DNA of 64,000 nt, taken from contig CM049310.1 of the NCBI GenBank assembly GCA_026874595.1, positions 45,663,058 through 45,727,057 of the forward strand. The letters are read 5' to 3'. The position numbers were made by a program, and so were the translations under genes. Each line of letters opens with the position of its first letter. Position 1 is the first letter of the stretch. Below the pieces are notes generated by a model. It saw nothing but the letters and a program-made list of their open reading frames with translations, was not told where the DNA came from and ran no database searches. Below are positions 12,391 through 26,445 of this stretch, piece by piece. This DNA comes from Sipunculus nudus. Taxonomy: Eukaryota > Annelida > Sipuncula > Golfingiida > Sipunculidae.

Positions 12391-13840
12391 GCATGCCCCA
12401 TGCAGTGGACATTGTGTCATTGCACAAGTTTACAGAGTGATCAAAGTAAAAAAATATGACAGAAAAGGATGAACGTGACACAGATTAATCCGAAGACAAA
12501 ATCTGAAGGTCTGTTAAGACGCCATCTTGAAAATAATGTTACTGAATTTACACTCATTTTATTATCCGTCCATTAAGAAATTGTTTACTTTGTAATGAAA
12601 GCCAAAATATTATTTACAATACGACATATCTTGGAAAAATAGAAAAGACCATTACAGTCTGCAGAAAGTAGTTCCCACAGGTAGTGCCAATGCAGGTCCA
12701 AATCAAATAGCAGTCACACGATCAATATTCCTGTGAAATTCGGTGCTGGAGGCTGCAGCAGTTCCTGAGATATGTAGAATCTTCATCACGTATTCAAGCA
12801 CAACAAATTGTCAAATTTTGCAATCGACAACATTTGAACTCAAGACGGCATCTTGAAAATAATTTGACGGAATTTTTATTCAATTTTTTTCCCTATCTCT
12901 AAGGAACTGTTGGCTATTATATGAAAGCGAAAATGTTAAGACTTAAGGGCTAAGAAAAAAAGAGGAAAAAAACATTTCAGCCTGCAAAAAGTAGGTCAAC
13001 ATCTGCAGGTCATATTCAAATAGCATTCACATAATTATTATTCCCTGTGAAATTTGGTGTTAAAGGCTACAGCAGTTCCTGAGAAATTTAGTAACTTCAT
13101 CATTTATAAAAACACAACAAATTGTCAAATTTTGTCATTGAGAAAATTTGAATTTCCATAAAGACCCCATCTTGAAAAAAATTGCCTGAATTTATACTCA
13201 ATTTATTCCATTTCCTTTCAGGAATTTTAGACTATTATATGAAAGCCAAAATGTTAAGACTTAATGAATTAAAATAGAAAAAGAGGAAAAGATAATTAAG
13301 CCTGCAGGAAGTAGGTCAGAATAGGTGGCACCATCTGCAGGTTATATTCAAATAGCATTCACATGATAATTATTCCTGTGAAATTTGATGTTAAAGGCTA
13401 TAGCAGTTCCTGAGAAATGTGGTGATTTCATCATGTATTAAAACACAACAAATTGTCAAATTTTATCATTGAGAAAATTTGAATTTCCATAAAGACGCCA
13501 TCTTGAAAAAAATTGACTGAATTTATACTCAATTTATTCCCTTTCCTTTCAGGAATTGTTGACTATTATATGAAAGCCAAAATGTTAAGACTTAATGACT
13601 TAAATTAGAAAAAGAGGAAAAAATCATTTTAGCCCGCAGAATGTAGGTCAATATAGATGGCGCCACCAAAAGCAAATTTTTGCATATTCATTAAATGATA
13701 AAAAAAAGTCTGCTAAGTTTCATGATGATAGTTGCAGCAACTATTGAGATATTTGGTTACAGATGGTGGAAGGTAACAGTGGACGGTGGACGCTGCGCCA
13801 TTGCATAAGTTCACAGAGTGAACTAAAAGTGACATCATAG
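12391..13840. repeat. Array of degenerate ~325-bp units
   Basis: The marker AAGACGCCATCTTGAAAA and its variants occur at 12516, 12842, 13161 and 13492, so the period is 319-331 bp. Each unit also has TGAAAGCCAAAATGTTAAGA, a TCCTGAGAAAT block and AACACAACAAATTGTCAAAT. The edges carry related blocks: GTCATTGCACAAGTTTACAGAG at 12416 and GCCATTGCATAAGTTCACAG at 13797. The last unit includes GATGGCGCCACC, also seen upstream of genes A and B at about 43380 and 54270. There is no coding frame. The family is unknown to me. Confidence 0.8.
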
Positions 13841-16680
13841 AATGCATTAATATGGGTTTCATTGATGCAGCCCTAGGAATTGTACAATCTCATTTTCGTA
13901 TACATATGGATCTGGATCAGCTTTCCGGATCGTTGGGTTATCGTTTGATGCTATGTATGCCTTTGTTGCAAATGTGTCCCGTCCAGATCATCAATATATC
14001 TTACCAGACGCATGTGGGCCGTCTGCTGAATATAGTATTAAAGTTGGATTTGTCGAATAACGATTATCAATGATTGTGCACGTATAGAAATAACGCAAGC
14101 ATCCGAAAATAGTAAATCATTGAACAATGGTTTGAACAATGGTTTGATAATTCTTTATCTGTATCGCACGGGAGAAGTACGTTTTTAGATTGCGAGAAAA
14201 CTGTCAAGATATTGGTGCAAGGCGCTGTCATCCAGATAAATCTCCCTTTCCCTTTTTACTCTCTCTCTCCCATGCAATATATCGATATTTCAAAATATTT
14301 ATCGATCGACGTAGATTATTATGTATTACACTGGATATGACAACAACATATATTATATCCAAAATTAACGCAAACATCAAAGAAGGATAACACAGGTAGA
14401 ACAATTGAGGATTTTGATCATTCTTAATCTTTATCAAACGGAAAGGTATACGTTACGAATTGTGGGAAACTATCAAGATCATTTAAGGTTATTTAAAACA
14501 TCGTGGTGGAACGTTAGCTCATCACGACAATAGGATATTTCTGCTATCATCCTCAACACTAGGTATACTGGTGCAAAACTTGGCTATTCAGATAAAGTTT
14601 ACAGACTCGTAATTATAACGATAATCGATCTTAATGCTTTGGCCGTTGATCGATTGATATTTTTTTAACTACAGACAGTTGCAGTGTTGAGTGGTGACGG
14701 CATGTTGATAATTGTGGACGGTAAAATTCCTGGAAAGGTTTTTCTTTTAGGGGGGTATTAACAGGTCGGGAGGTCAGGTTACTGTGGGCTTCTGAAGGCA
14801 CTTTCAGTTTGATAATCAAAACAGAAGGACTGGAAGGAAACGCAGGCGGTGTAGAAACTATTTCACAGTCCGTCACCTGCCGGTAATTGACCCGCTAGAT
14901 TTACATCCAGCTAGCTAGTCCCTCTTTGTTGAGAGGCCGACCTGTTGCCTCGCAATCAATAGGGCGGAGTGGCTCATATTGTTTCTCTCGCTTTTCAAGG
15001 GACTTTCACTTTAAGTCTGTTTTACTGGTTTTGTTAAAAAAATAAGTAATTTCGCTCGGTAATGGGTACAGACTCCGGTGCGTGTCTTTAACACCCAATC
15101 GTATTAAAACCCTCACAGGTGATACAACAGCTATCCATCTCGACCAAGAAGATTTTGTGTGTGTGTGGAAGATACATTCTATTAAATGCTCTCTTTTAAG
15201 AATCACTGCAATAAGACCTGTGAGATTCCTGTAGACATACATATGTCAGTAGGCTGTTTAACCCTGTTATTTTAGACTTATGGCAGAAATGATTCAAACA
15301 TGATTTTCAGTTATGTAATCACTCTCATTGAAATCTTAAAATAGGATTTAATTAAAATAAATAAATGTCCATTTGTTTTGTAAGCAGAAGAGAGAAAACT
15401 TTGTACTTTCGTCTGTATATAGTTAAATAATCGCGTTTAGTGCCGAAAATAATTAGCACATTAATGTCACACTGGCGTCGGAAAATTTAAAAATCTGAAG
15501 CTTTTAAACCTTTTAGATAAAAAAAGGTCTTCGTAGTTGGCATTTGTTTCGTGATCCGTTACGCACCAAGAATGTGCAATATCATCAGCATGCAAAGAAG
15601 TACTCATGCAGCTTAAGAGACCGTCTGATCCAGCTTCAAAAATTCAGAGCTGCAGACACAGGATTGTAAATATTATGTGAAATTCAGAGACCCATTTCAA
15701 CGTAACGAGAAAGACTTAAATATAGGGATTAAACTAGTATGAGTTACCATAGATAACTCAATGACTAGATAACTAAACATTATGACTAAAATCATCCAAA
15801 GAAAGGGCAGCATTCAATTTACAAGAAACCTTTCAGGATCGAAAAAACGCGAACCGACCACTAAATTTTCTTTCATTAGAGCATCGTCTCCAAGTTCAGG
15901 GTTTTAATGTTAATCCATATTTCACATTTTCGTTTTACATTATAGATTTCAAAGGTTGCCAACGGAAAAAGAAAGTATGGGCACCATTAGAATTTGATTA
16001 CATTCCCACGTTACACTGAGAAAAAAAACCAATTAGAATTATGCAGGGTTTCATTGTGCGAGTGATAATTAGAATTTCGCGCCGGAGCCTAATTAACTTT
16101 TTTTGTCTGACAAGTGCGACTTTATATTTTCTTTATTAAAACATTCTTTAATGTTTTAATGATGTAATGTTTAATGGACCGGACACTAATTGATTTAAAC
16201 GGTTTCAAAGGATTTCTTTACAAGTATTTTACTTTATTAATATTAGTAATATTTGAACATGACTCCCTACTAAGAAATATTGTTCAGCACAATTAATTCG
16301 ATAGGCTCATAATAGAGAAATAAAATGTCATCAAAGATACCGCGACGAGCTAACAGTCAGGAGCTGGACGCCTGAGGAAATATAATGACCAATTTTCATT
16401 TTCACAATTTAAATGGAGTAAATTTTGTATGCTTCGGGATAATAAAATTTAAATGATATTTCCAAAGGAATTTCAAACTTTTTTTTATCACAATGAGCGA
16501 TTCGACTTGTCTTTAAAGTGCTTGTCTTTGTTTTAACCTCTTCGCTAAATCCATATATATATATATATATATATTTGAAATCACGACTCCAAGCAGGCAT
16601 TTATACCGAAAGAGACTGATAGAGTTGTACCTATTCTGGTGTCTTCTTGCTTCGGTCAGTTAACTTTTCAGTGTCACCGC
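13841..16680. other. Intergenic, some possible regulatory patches
   Basis: No gene is recognised. Segments near 14110-14220 and 14430-14600 look like two diverged copies of one sequence, both with GAAAACTGTCAAGAT-like and TCAGATAAA-like blocks. Patches at 14880-14990 and 16060-16110 are less AT-biased and contain homeodomain-type TAATTA or TAATTAGAA words. A short (TA)n tract lies at 16553-16574. Confidence 0.35.
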
Positions 16681-17080
16681 AAGAACTTACCAGGGCTTTG
16701 ATGGATTTTCACAAAACTCTCCATAAGCACTTGCTCACTTGAGTTTGATTATAGGTAACATTCACACATATTTAATGAGATCAGAGGTCACCAGACTACT
16801 TTCAGGCTACCATAATATGATGCATTCTGATGACATTTTACAGAAATATCAATCAATATAAACGCTCGCCAAAGTTTGATTCCCGGCAAAATCCATTCAT
16901 ATTTAATGAGGTCAGAGGTCAAAAGACTTTGATGGCGTCGTAATGATATAGCAAAATTCGGATCATATTATATCATAATATTTACTTATAATTCTCCCCT
17001 GTATTAAATACTCGGCAAAATTAACGCATATTTAATGAGGCCTGAAGTCAGAAGACATCAGACGGGCGTTGTATGTCCCC
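16681..17080. repeat. Three ~130-bp tandem units
   Basis: The phrase CATATTTAATGAG followed by AGGTCA-like and AGAC words recurs with TTTAATG at 16771, 16902 and 17031, so the spacing is 131 and 129 bp. The second and third units also share CGGCAAAAT before the phrase. The units are diverged and non-coding. Confidence 0.7.
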
Positions 17081-17948
17081 TTGCTGTGCTCTTGTTCATA
17101 CTCTACTCCGTTCCAGCAACCTGTGGCCACCGGTTTTCTGGAAATATTTATCGTTAAAGCTTATTTTTTTCAACAATTTTCTAGAAAGCTGCTTATGGAA
17201 ATGCTAACCTAGTTTGACAAGCAAAAAAAATATTTGTTTACAACTGTTTTACTTGTTTACATTTTCATTTGATCTGACTGATCAGATGTGCCCCACCATG
17301 GGCAGCCATCTTTGTTTTGGCTGGTTATATTTTTAGAGTATTTACGTGACATCATCCAATCAGCAGCTTTCAGTTGAGGCTGTTTTTATAAAGTGACCAG
17401 GGATCTTGACCAATGACCCGTAAGTGAGGCTGATATATTGTTAACTGATCTCTCATTATGAAATAATTATGTATCTTAAATACTGTGTAAGGTAGGTGGT
17501 TATTTCCTATGTTGAAAATTAGGCCTATTAATCTTCTATCATTCTAATCTTCTATAAATTTCTCCCTCGAAATGTAACGAATAAACATTTTCCAAGCAAA
17601 AACGGATTCGGAAAAACAGACTTTAGCTACACAACAGCAAGGGGCGAGGGACGTGTCCCAGGTGCCACTCCTTTATTCAAATGAAATTAACTCAGAATTA
17701 TCACATGACTTAGTGGTCCAATCGGGAGTTTAGCATACACACGTAATAAATCTGTTGATAACAATTATTTTATTTTTCTCTCAGTGATCTAGCAATGCTT
17801 GAAATAACTGTACAGTTTAACCAATCTACTAGTTACCGTTTTCAGTGCCATGAAGGCATGAAGAATTTGCTTCTCTTGTTGAATAATATGACACTTTTCT
17901 AAGGAATGGTTTACCTTTGTTTAGATGAATGTTTATGGTCGCTAAGGA
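17081..17948. other. Intergenic, nothing recognised
   Basis: AT-rich unique sequence. It ends at TATGGTCGCTAAGGA, directly before the 1.7-kb duplication. Confidence 0.4.
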
Positions 17949-18610
17949 TCTCTAAGTCTTATCACAGCTTATAAATATACATAAATGATGACTTCAACAT
18001 CCTGCACACGGAGGTTCACAGTCTAAAGGTAAGCAGGGCATCCCGTATTCCAAAAATACGTGAGTATCACGTAATGGTTGGAGCTGCAGCACTGTCGTTT
18101 TATAAAAGCCTTGTTTTTTGTATGTAGAGCCTGATTGATGTCACCTCGCCTCTGTTGAGCTACCTGTCTCGTTAACTCCGCTACACCGTGTGCCTCGCTG
18201 ACTGCTGAAGATAATTCAATTGTGCACTATGGGAAATGAACCAAGTTCAAGATTGATCCAGTTTTCTTATCTAGAAGAGCCAACATTAAAGAAACGAGAC
18301 GGCAACGTACAGTAAGGAATTTCCCGTATATCTAGGGACTACAGCTTTAAAGAGGAAGAGGAAAAAAATTCCCGCGTTGTTTCCCCAGCTTCTTCTGCTT
18401 AATGACTAGCAGCCCGTGGGTGTGGGAGGGCAGGGACCGTAAGGCTCACAGATTTGGTCCCAGCATTTTTTTACATTGATGTACTGGTAGAATTTACGAT
18501 TACAAGATTCATTACTATTAAATATGGAATAAATTATATGATAGATTAATGTTCACAATCTCACACGCCCTTACACACACGCCTATATATATATAGCCTC
18601 TATATATAGC

Positions 18611-18660
<50 letters not shown>

Positions 18661-19646
18661 CTGTGTTCTGTTTTAACGCGGGTCACAGCGATGCCAATTT
18701 TTCTTCCATCTCCAAGATTTGAGAGAAATCGTCCATTGAAACTTTGCCTAAACACTACTGCTTGTGCCTCATTTATGTAAAAAGTAAGAAATCAATCCCA
18801 GGAAAGTCATGAAATCCAAAGGGCATCATTTAAACTTGATGTGTCCTCGACTAAGGACCATACACAACTTTGCCGCTCGTAAAATTCAGCATTTTTTAAT
18901 TTTTTAGATCAAGGTTTACAGGATAGCCTCCTGTGTCAACTTGAAAAAAATTAAGAAGTACACAAAAGAGGAAATTTGCACCATTTCAACCTTGGTTCTG
19001 CGCGTGTGAGTCGTTATGGTAACCATTGTGACATTAAAATTGTAAAAATGGTATTGAAGCCTCCTGATCGACTTAAAAAATACTATAATTGCGACAGGCC
19101 AAAGTGACCAGTCATAGAGTCAACATTCCTGTCATTTCGAATAACCTTCCACGCCGCATACAAGTAGCGAGTTCCAGTTGGTGATAGGTGTACAAACAAA
19201 CAACAGATAATGCAGTATCTTGACCAGGCTTAGATTTTTTTTCAAATCCTTCTTCGACCCGAGGCACAAAGAATTTCATTGAAATGTATCCATAAATATA
19301 AAATTCTCACAAAAAGGTAAAAAGAAAATACAGATAAATGAAAGATATGACTGACAATGTAACCTCCGTCAGAGCGGGCGGCGATGAGAGAGAGTCAACT
19401 TCATGCACGACCAGCAGTGATTTTGCCAGTGGCGATAATGAATGTACCCATAACCTGGAACCCGTGTTATGACATACGTGTTATGAAGGGATACAATAAT
19501 CTACGCTGTAGGGTTAGGAGTTGCTGACACTTTGGACTTCCAGGGAAAGAACAAGATCAGAGTTGTCAGAATCTACTCTCAGTAAACATTTGTTAGTAGA
19601 GCAAAACCTAAAAATTACGACTACCAACAGGACCTCGATAAAGTGG
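17949..19646. repeat. 1.7-kb tandem duplication, left copy
   Basis: Bases 17953 onward match 19651 onward nearly base for base over the whole unit, at an offset of 1698. Shared landmarks include CTTATCACAGCTTATAAATA, CCTGCACACGGAGGTTCACA and CACGCCCTTACACACACGCC. A (TA)n tract at about 18615-18658 differs in length and lead-in between copies. Differences are scattered single bases, so the duplication looks fairly young. No coding frame of note is present. Confidence 0.95.
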
Positions 19647-20294
19647 TCTCTAAATCTTATCACAGCTTATAAATATACATAAATGATGAGTTCAACATCC
19701 TGCACACGGAGGTTCACAGTCTAAAGGTAAGCAGGGCATCCCGTATTCCAAAAATACGTGAGTATCACGTAATGGTTCGAGCTTCAGCACTGTCGTTATA
19801 TAAAAGCCTTGTTTTTTGTATGTAGAGCCTGATTGATGTCACCTCGCCTCTGTTGAGCTACCTGTCTCGTTAACTCCGCTACACCGTGTGCCTCGCTGAC
19901 TGCTGAAGATAATTCAATTGTGCACTATGGGAAATGAACCAAGTTCAAGATTGATCCAGTTTTCTTATCTAGAAGAGCCAACATTAAAGAAACGAGACGG
20001 CAACGTACAGTAAGGAATTTCCCGTATATCTAGGGACTACAGCTTTAAAGAGGAAGAGGAAAAAAATTCCCGCGTTGTTTCCCCAGCTTCTTCTGCTTAA
20101 TGACTAGCAGCCCGTGGGTGTGGGAGGGCAGGGACCGTAAGGCACACATATTTGGTCCCAGCATTTTTTACATTGATGTACTGGTAGAATTTACGATTAC
20201 AAGATTCATTACTATTAAATATGGAATAAATTATGTGATAGATTAATGTTCAAAATCTCACACGCCCTTACACACACGCCTATATATATATATA

Positions 20295-20342
<48 letters not shown>

Positions 20343-21329
20343 CTGTGTTCTGTTTTAACGCGGGTCACAGCGTTGCCAATTTTTCTTCCATCTCCAAAAT
20401 TTGAGAGAAATCGTTCATTGAAACTTTGCCTAAACACTACTGCTTGTGCCTCATTTATGTAAAAAGTTAGAAATCAATCCCAGGAAAGTCATGAAATCCA
20501 AAGGGCATCATTTAAACTTGATGTGTCCTCGACTAAGGACCATACACAACTTTGCCGGTCGTAAAATTCAGCATTTTTTCATTATTTAGATCAAGGTTTA
20601 CAGGATAGCCTCCTGTGTCAACTTGAAAAAAATTAAGAAGTACACAAAAGAGGAAATTTGCACCATTTCAACCTTGGTTCTGCGCGTGTGAGTCGTTATG
20701 GTAACCATTGTGACATTAAAATTGTAAAAATGGTATTTAAGCCTCCTGATCGACTTAAAAAATACTATAATTGCGACAGACCAAAGTGACCAGTCATGGA
20801 GTCAACATTCCTGTCATTTCGAATAACCTTCCACGCCGCATACAAGTAGCGAGTACCAGTTGGTGATAGGTGTACAAACAAACAACAGATAATGCAGTAT
20901 CTTGACCAGGCTTGGTTTTTTTTTTCAAATCCTTCTTTGACCCGAGGCACAAAGAATTTCATTGAAATGTATCCATAAATATAAAATTCTCACAAAAAGG
21001 TAAAAAGAAAATACAGATAAATGAAAGATATGACTGACAATGTAACCTCCGTCAGAGCGGGCGGCGATGAGAGAGAGTCAACTTCATGCACGACCAGCAG
21101 TGATTTTGCCAGTGGCGAAAATGAATGTACCCATAACCTGGAACCCGTGTTATGACATACGTGTTATGAAGGGATACAATAATCTACGCTGTAGGGTTAG
21201 GAGTTGCTGACACTTTGGACTTCCAGGGAAAGAACAAGATCAGAGTTGTCAGAATCTACTCTCAGTAAACATTTGTTAGTAGAGCAAAACCTAAAAATTA
21301 CGACTACCAACGGGACCTCGATAAAGTGG
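19647..21329. repeat. 1.7-kb tandem duplication, right copy
   Basis: This is the head-to-tail partner of 17949-19646. It includes its own (TA)n tract at about 20282-20337 and ends at GGGACCTCGATAAAGTGG. The corresponding end of the left copy (AGGACCTCGATAAAGTGG) runs straight into the start of this one. The right copy instead continues into a transposon-like terminus at 21330-21460. Confidence 0.95.
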
Positions 21330-21460
21330 CAGCATTTTCGAGGTGGTCGTCGAAGTGAGATCTTATATATAAAGCCAAAAAGATACGCGACCAGTTAGCA
21401 AGTGGTCGTTCTTTTGAGGTGGTCGCTAAAACGAGGTGGTCGTGAGGCGAGGTTTTACTG
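21330..21460 (-). mobile_element. Right terminus of a DNA transposon (GACCACCTCG type)
   Basis: Repeated GAGGTGGTCG words (21338, 21415, 21432 area) end at GCGAGGTTTTACTG (21460), followed by TATATA. Read on the minus strand this is CAGTAAAACCTCGC followed by GACCACC repeats. That is a common end type for invertebrate DNA transposons with TA target duplications. I find no matching left end in the window. The 1.7-kb tandem pair abuts this terminus and may be the body of the element. Confidence 0.5.
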
Positions 21461-23248
21461 TATATACACTAAATACACGTTCATACGTTTTCATTGATAT
21501 ATTAAGCAGCAACAATGGTTAGTATTGGTAAGATAATGACTCTATATTCACACGAGGAATGGCTTAACACGGACATGTGGAATAGTGAAAAATATCTATA
21601 TAAATATTCATGAAATAAGAAGAGAGACTGTGTAAGCGGTTTTGATTTATTTAACGGATCAAGAATCCGATTGAAACTCGGCAATCCTGGTCTGTATAGG
21701 TGTGTCGGTTATATATTAGGGGGCATATTGTCTTTGGGACCGTCCACGCCAGACGCCCGCAGTAGATAAAGAGATATCCTCCTAGAAGTTACGAGACCCT
21801 AACAGACAGGTTTATGTTTATACCTGCATCTAGAAGGCATCTCTCATCCAGATGTTCTTTTATCCGCGCCTATATGGATCTCATTTCAGCGAAGACGTAT
21901 TCAGAGCCGAGGTTAAACTATATGCGATACATAAAAAAACAAACAAAACAACAAAACTTAATAAATGAAACAAGGTTAAGTATTGCGGCCATGAAGGGGA
22001 TCCTGCGGTGCAATTACACAATCATGTACCTGTACTTGTTTTGTAAATATAAAACATGCTAAGATTATGGGGTCTTAGCGGTGCACTCCCCGTGATATTA
22101 TGGTTCTCTCTGTCTCGTACCTTTTTACATCCTTACACAATGGTTATGCGCTGCATTTTTGTTTCGCTAAACCACTCCTCACAGTAGCAAAGTTTACAGA
22201 GTTTTACTGCACATATTCTGATTAGCTCCAAGAGATCGGGGTTTTAAACTTCGAGTGCGATACCCATAGGTTTGATGATTAAAATTCCATATATATATTT
22301 GGAAGCAGTACAGTTCTAGATTAATATTAGTCTCATACATGATATATCATTTGAGATTTAAGATTCTACAACTTAGTAATAAATGCAATATATCTATCAA
22401 TGGTCTTTTTGTCAAATTACATGCAGCGGGGATATATGCAGAAGATGGAACCCTTTTTACGGAATAACAAAGGGCGGATCCGTTCATATGAAACAAATAG
22501 TAAAAAAATGATACTATAGCGAGGGCACACAATATCAGATATAGTCTAAGCAAAAAAAGAAATTCGCACTTTTAAAGCTGCTGAAATGCACCAAAGTCGA
22601 CCATTCGTTTTACTTTTGAAGTCCTCCACGGTTGCAGACCCCTTGTGAAAATACTAATGGCGACAAGTAGATTACCATAGGGACCCCAATCTCTGTCAGC
22701 GCTTACAGAGACGGTACGACATGTTCCCGCCACCTGTGTTCCATCTGCATTTAAACCATCTCCCAGCCGACATATTCAATTTCATCAAAGTGTGTTTATT
22801 GTCGCTTCAGTTTACGATGTTTCCCTAATGAGCCACACCAGACAGCATATCTCTGAGTGGCTAACATGATCTGATTCAACATCTTAGCGGATTTTAAACA
22901 AAAAGCGTGCAGAAAGTCTAAGAGCGTGCCTCAGAATTAACATCCATGCATATAAAACCACAGTTATTAAAAAAAAACAAGATATATAATAAAACTGTTA
23001 TAATAATGAAATAAAAATATTGACATAACATAATATATTGTAAGTCAAGGGGTTAATTTTCATATATGAAGTTTTGTAAATATGGTCAAATACTCTAGAA
23101 CGACAGTTATTTTAGAACAATAAATATAATAAAAATGATATTAAACAATATTTATATGAAATATAAAAAATGTAATTTTTTGGGTATATATACTGATTCA
23201 TATGTGATAATATATCTGTCACTGGTGGAGAGGTCTCCTAACAGTTGT

Positions 23249-23315
<67 letters not shown>

Positions 23316-25210
23316 TGGCCCTTCTGCGCCCATCTTTGCGGGGTGTGCCAGATGTAGTCCAGGGGTTAAGGCTTTTGTAAGGCTTTGTGAGCATGGTCAA
23401 ATACACTAGAACCACGGTTATTAGAAAACAAGATATACATTAAAACTGAAAAATAAAAATATAATTTGACCTAACATAACATATTATATATGGAGTAGTT
23501 TTTTTGTAATGGGTATACACTGATTAATTTGTCATAATAATATGTGCCACATCACGCAGTTCGTTAACTTTTTTTAAAAGTGGGACCATGTCCTGCATGG
23601 TCCAAACAGATCCACAGAATTAGACAATAAGGGCACGACAAAATAAAGAGATGTCTTCACACATACTGCAAGTTACAGCTACACCTTAGATCAGGACACG
23701 ACTTCCTGTCCGGGGATATCGTCTGACTATGTGTTGAACACAAATCGTCTGCTGTCCCAGTATCACGTCAACCATCACGAAAGCTACTCAGTACTGGCGT
23801 GATCACGGCAGAACCAAGGCTTCAGGGACCGAAACTAGATATGTGTTGAAGACATTCTTCTCTTAATGTTAACACTTATCACCTGTCATTCGATCATAGA
23901 CAACTTTGCCGGTCTGTTTGTCATCTAATATGTGTAAATCACGTGGCAGACAGGAATGTGTCAGTATACAGCATCTTTAATGGGACCGCACTGGTCTATG
24001 AGCTATGAGCAGGAGGATTCCGGCTGCCGTGTTAAGAAGGTACCTGCATACTGTATGAAAAGCAATGTAAAGACTAAAAACTTTTATAATTGATGACTGG
24101 CACATTTTAAGCAAAACTGAAGCGAGGAAAATATAAACGTCTTTGTTAGGCCGTGCATTTGTTTATATATAGTGTATGCTGCTGGACTTCCTGAATGTTA
24201 GCTTTCGCTTTTATATATGGTATATTCACATTCTCTACGCTTACGTCTTTTGAAAGCAGTTCATGTAAGTTAAAATCGAACTTGTTTCAAAAGGCCGAAG
24301 CGTGGATAATGATATACAAACAGTCACACGTATTCGTAATATAAATGGATATCTTATATTTGCACGTTTGCCTGTTTTAAGAACGTTGTCTTTGTTATAA
24401 TGCTTAGAGCTGAAATCGCGTTCCTGTTTATGTTTAAAGTGATACCAAAAAATGTACTATATTCATTATATTACCATGGAGTCAAAAGGAAAATCAAATG
24501 CTGATGGGATAAATGCATGAAAAGCTTTTAGCCACAATGAACAGTCAGCCTCACTTCCAAATGCATGTATAAGGAATATATCAAGACAGTCAGGCCGCTG
24601 CTCGTGAGTCCTTACAATTCTGGGAGAAACCCGTATGGAATTAACCAATCTCGTGTGCCTGTCATACCGTGCAGCAGCCAATCAAATTATAACAAACGAT
24701 ATCAGGCTACCACCTTTACTTATCAAGCTCTATACTAGTTGGCCCGTCCACCGTGTACAGTGCGGCACAAGACATACAGCTGATGGGTATTTTGGTGAAA
24801 CATTAAAACAGTAATTACTTATACCCATATATATATTTAAATTGACTTAAATTGTTTCACATTTGTTCTGCGTCCATCTTTGCGGGGTATGCCAATTAAT
24901 ATTCTATTAAAGTCCAGGGGTTTAGATTCCTATGTGAGGTTTTGTAAACATGGTCAGATTCTTACGCCCACTAACAGACTGAATTGGGATGTAAAACATT
25001 TTTTTTTTCAAGTAAAGTTAGAGATTGTGCTGGAAAGAACCATTTTACTGAAGCATGAATTGCACATTATCCCAGATAAAAAAAAAACTCATAAAAATTG
25101 TAAATCCCGCCAACCAAGTATTCAGTCAAACATGACTACCATTTGGCATATCACACTATATGTACGCGCTAGAGGGCATCTCTCTACCAGCGCCGGATCA
25201 TAACGACGTT
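21461..25210. other. Intergenic with microsatellites, no gene seen
   Basis: A compound (TC)n(TA)n tract lies at about 23252-23313. The phrase GTCCATCTTTGCGGGGT/CCATCTTTGCGGGGTGTGCC occurs near 23330 and 24870 with related downstream sequence, which suggests a diverged dispersed repeat. A patch at 22620-22870 is less AT-biased. I recognise no protein motif. Confidence 0.35.
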
Positions 25211-25528
25211 CAGTGGCGTCAATTTATCGTCCAAGGTGGGGGGGGGGGGGGGGGGGTGTTGACTCGCAGACAAAATATTTTTAAATAGATTAAAATTAAG
25301 TATAAGGTTTTGGAAAATAAGGTATTATGTTTTCATTGTAAGTTAATCTAAACCAAGTTAAGATATGATATTTCATAGTAAACTAAAATATATCTCATTT
25401 CCAACATATAAAAATTATTCTCTGATTGGGGGGGTTGGGGGTTGAATACATAGACCACCCCTCTTGCCAAAACGTGTGTATGTGGGGAGGGGTATATACC
25501 CCCAATCTCCCCTATATTGAAGCCCCTG
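25211..25528 (+). mobile_element. hAT-type MITE, family 1, copy 2
   Basis: Same family and orientation as 9503-9966. It starts CAGTGGCGTCAAT and ends TATTGAAGCCCCTG. The flanks ACGACGTT (25203-25210) and ACGACGAT (25529-25536) match at 7 of 8 positions, supporting an 8-bp hAT target duplication. It has G runs near both ends but lacks the internal TA tract of copies 1 and 3. Confidence 0.85.
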
Positions 25529-26445
25529 ACGACGATCGTCCAGTTGTATATAACGCTGACTGACAAGACTCGAAAATCAAGACTTTGAACAGGGATACAG
25601 GGTCCTTACGTTATTTCCTCCATAACTATTGACGTCAGTGTTCGGAATAAAATGAAGAATTACATACAGATCATTATTTTCGTTCTTTCGCATTTTGGTC
25701 GTTATCAATGCAGTATGCACTGGGCACAGGACTTAGTTCCTTCAATGTCCAGAACTCGTCAAATAATGTGCACTCTTATCAGAATCGGAAGCTAATACTT
25801 AAACACATTGACAAACACACACACAAGACATATACAGGTTCGTTACATATAGGCGATAACAAAATATAAACACAAATACAAGTCAAAATATAACCTGAAT
25901 CTAATTAAGAAGTACATAGCACTTTCCCACTGCATCACTTAAAAAAAAATAAAACAAAAGAAAAAAAAAACAAAAACAAAAAACCAAGGGTAATGCCGAT
26001 ACAGTTACGTCGGACATATGACCTTTCTGCATATTAACTATTTACGCGCGGTTGCCTTAGTGACAAAGGTGTCGTCTGCTCATCCTGTCATTGGTCGCGC
26101 CTATCTGATCCGTGTTAAACTACACAACTCAATTTGTAACACTTCCGTATGTTAATAATTACTTAATATATCACTCACGTGTCACTCGTGGTAGAGCAGA
26201 GCAGCTGCGGAAAATGTCATTATGGTGAAAAAGGTAATTATCGATGGCTTTGAACACATCTAACCTTTTTATTTTACTGGATTAATGGAGCCTGTGACAA
26301 TCGCAGACTGAAGTATCGTGAAAAAAAACTGGGAAAACGTTTTTTAATGTTTCATTACCTCCTGACTTTACAACTGCTAAAGATTATGAAATAAAAGGTT
26401 AGTGTTATTGTAGCTCTGGTAATTTGTGCACATGTGCTATTGTAC
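25529..26445. other. Intergenic, nothing recognised
   Basis: AT-rich with an A-rich low-complexity tract at about 25940-25985. No coding signal is seen. Confidence 0.4.
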
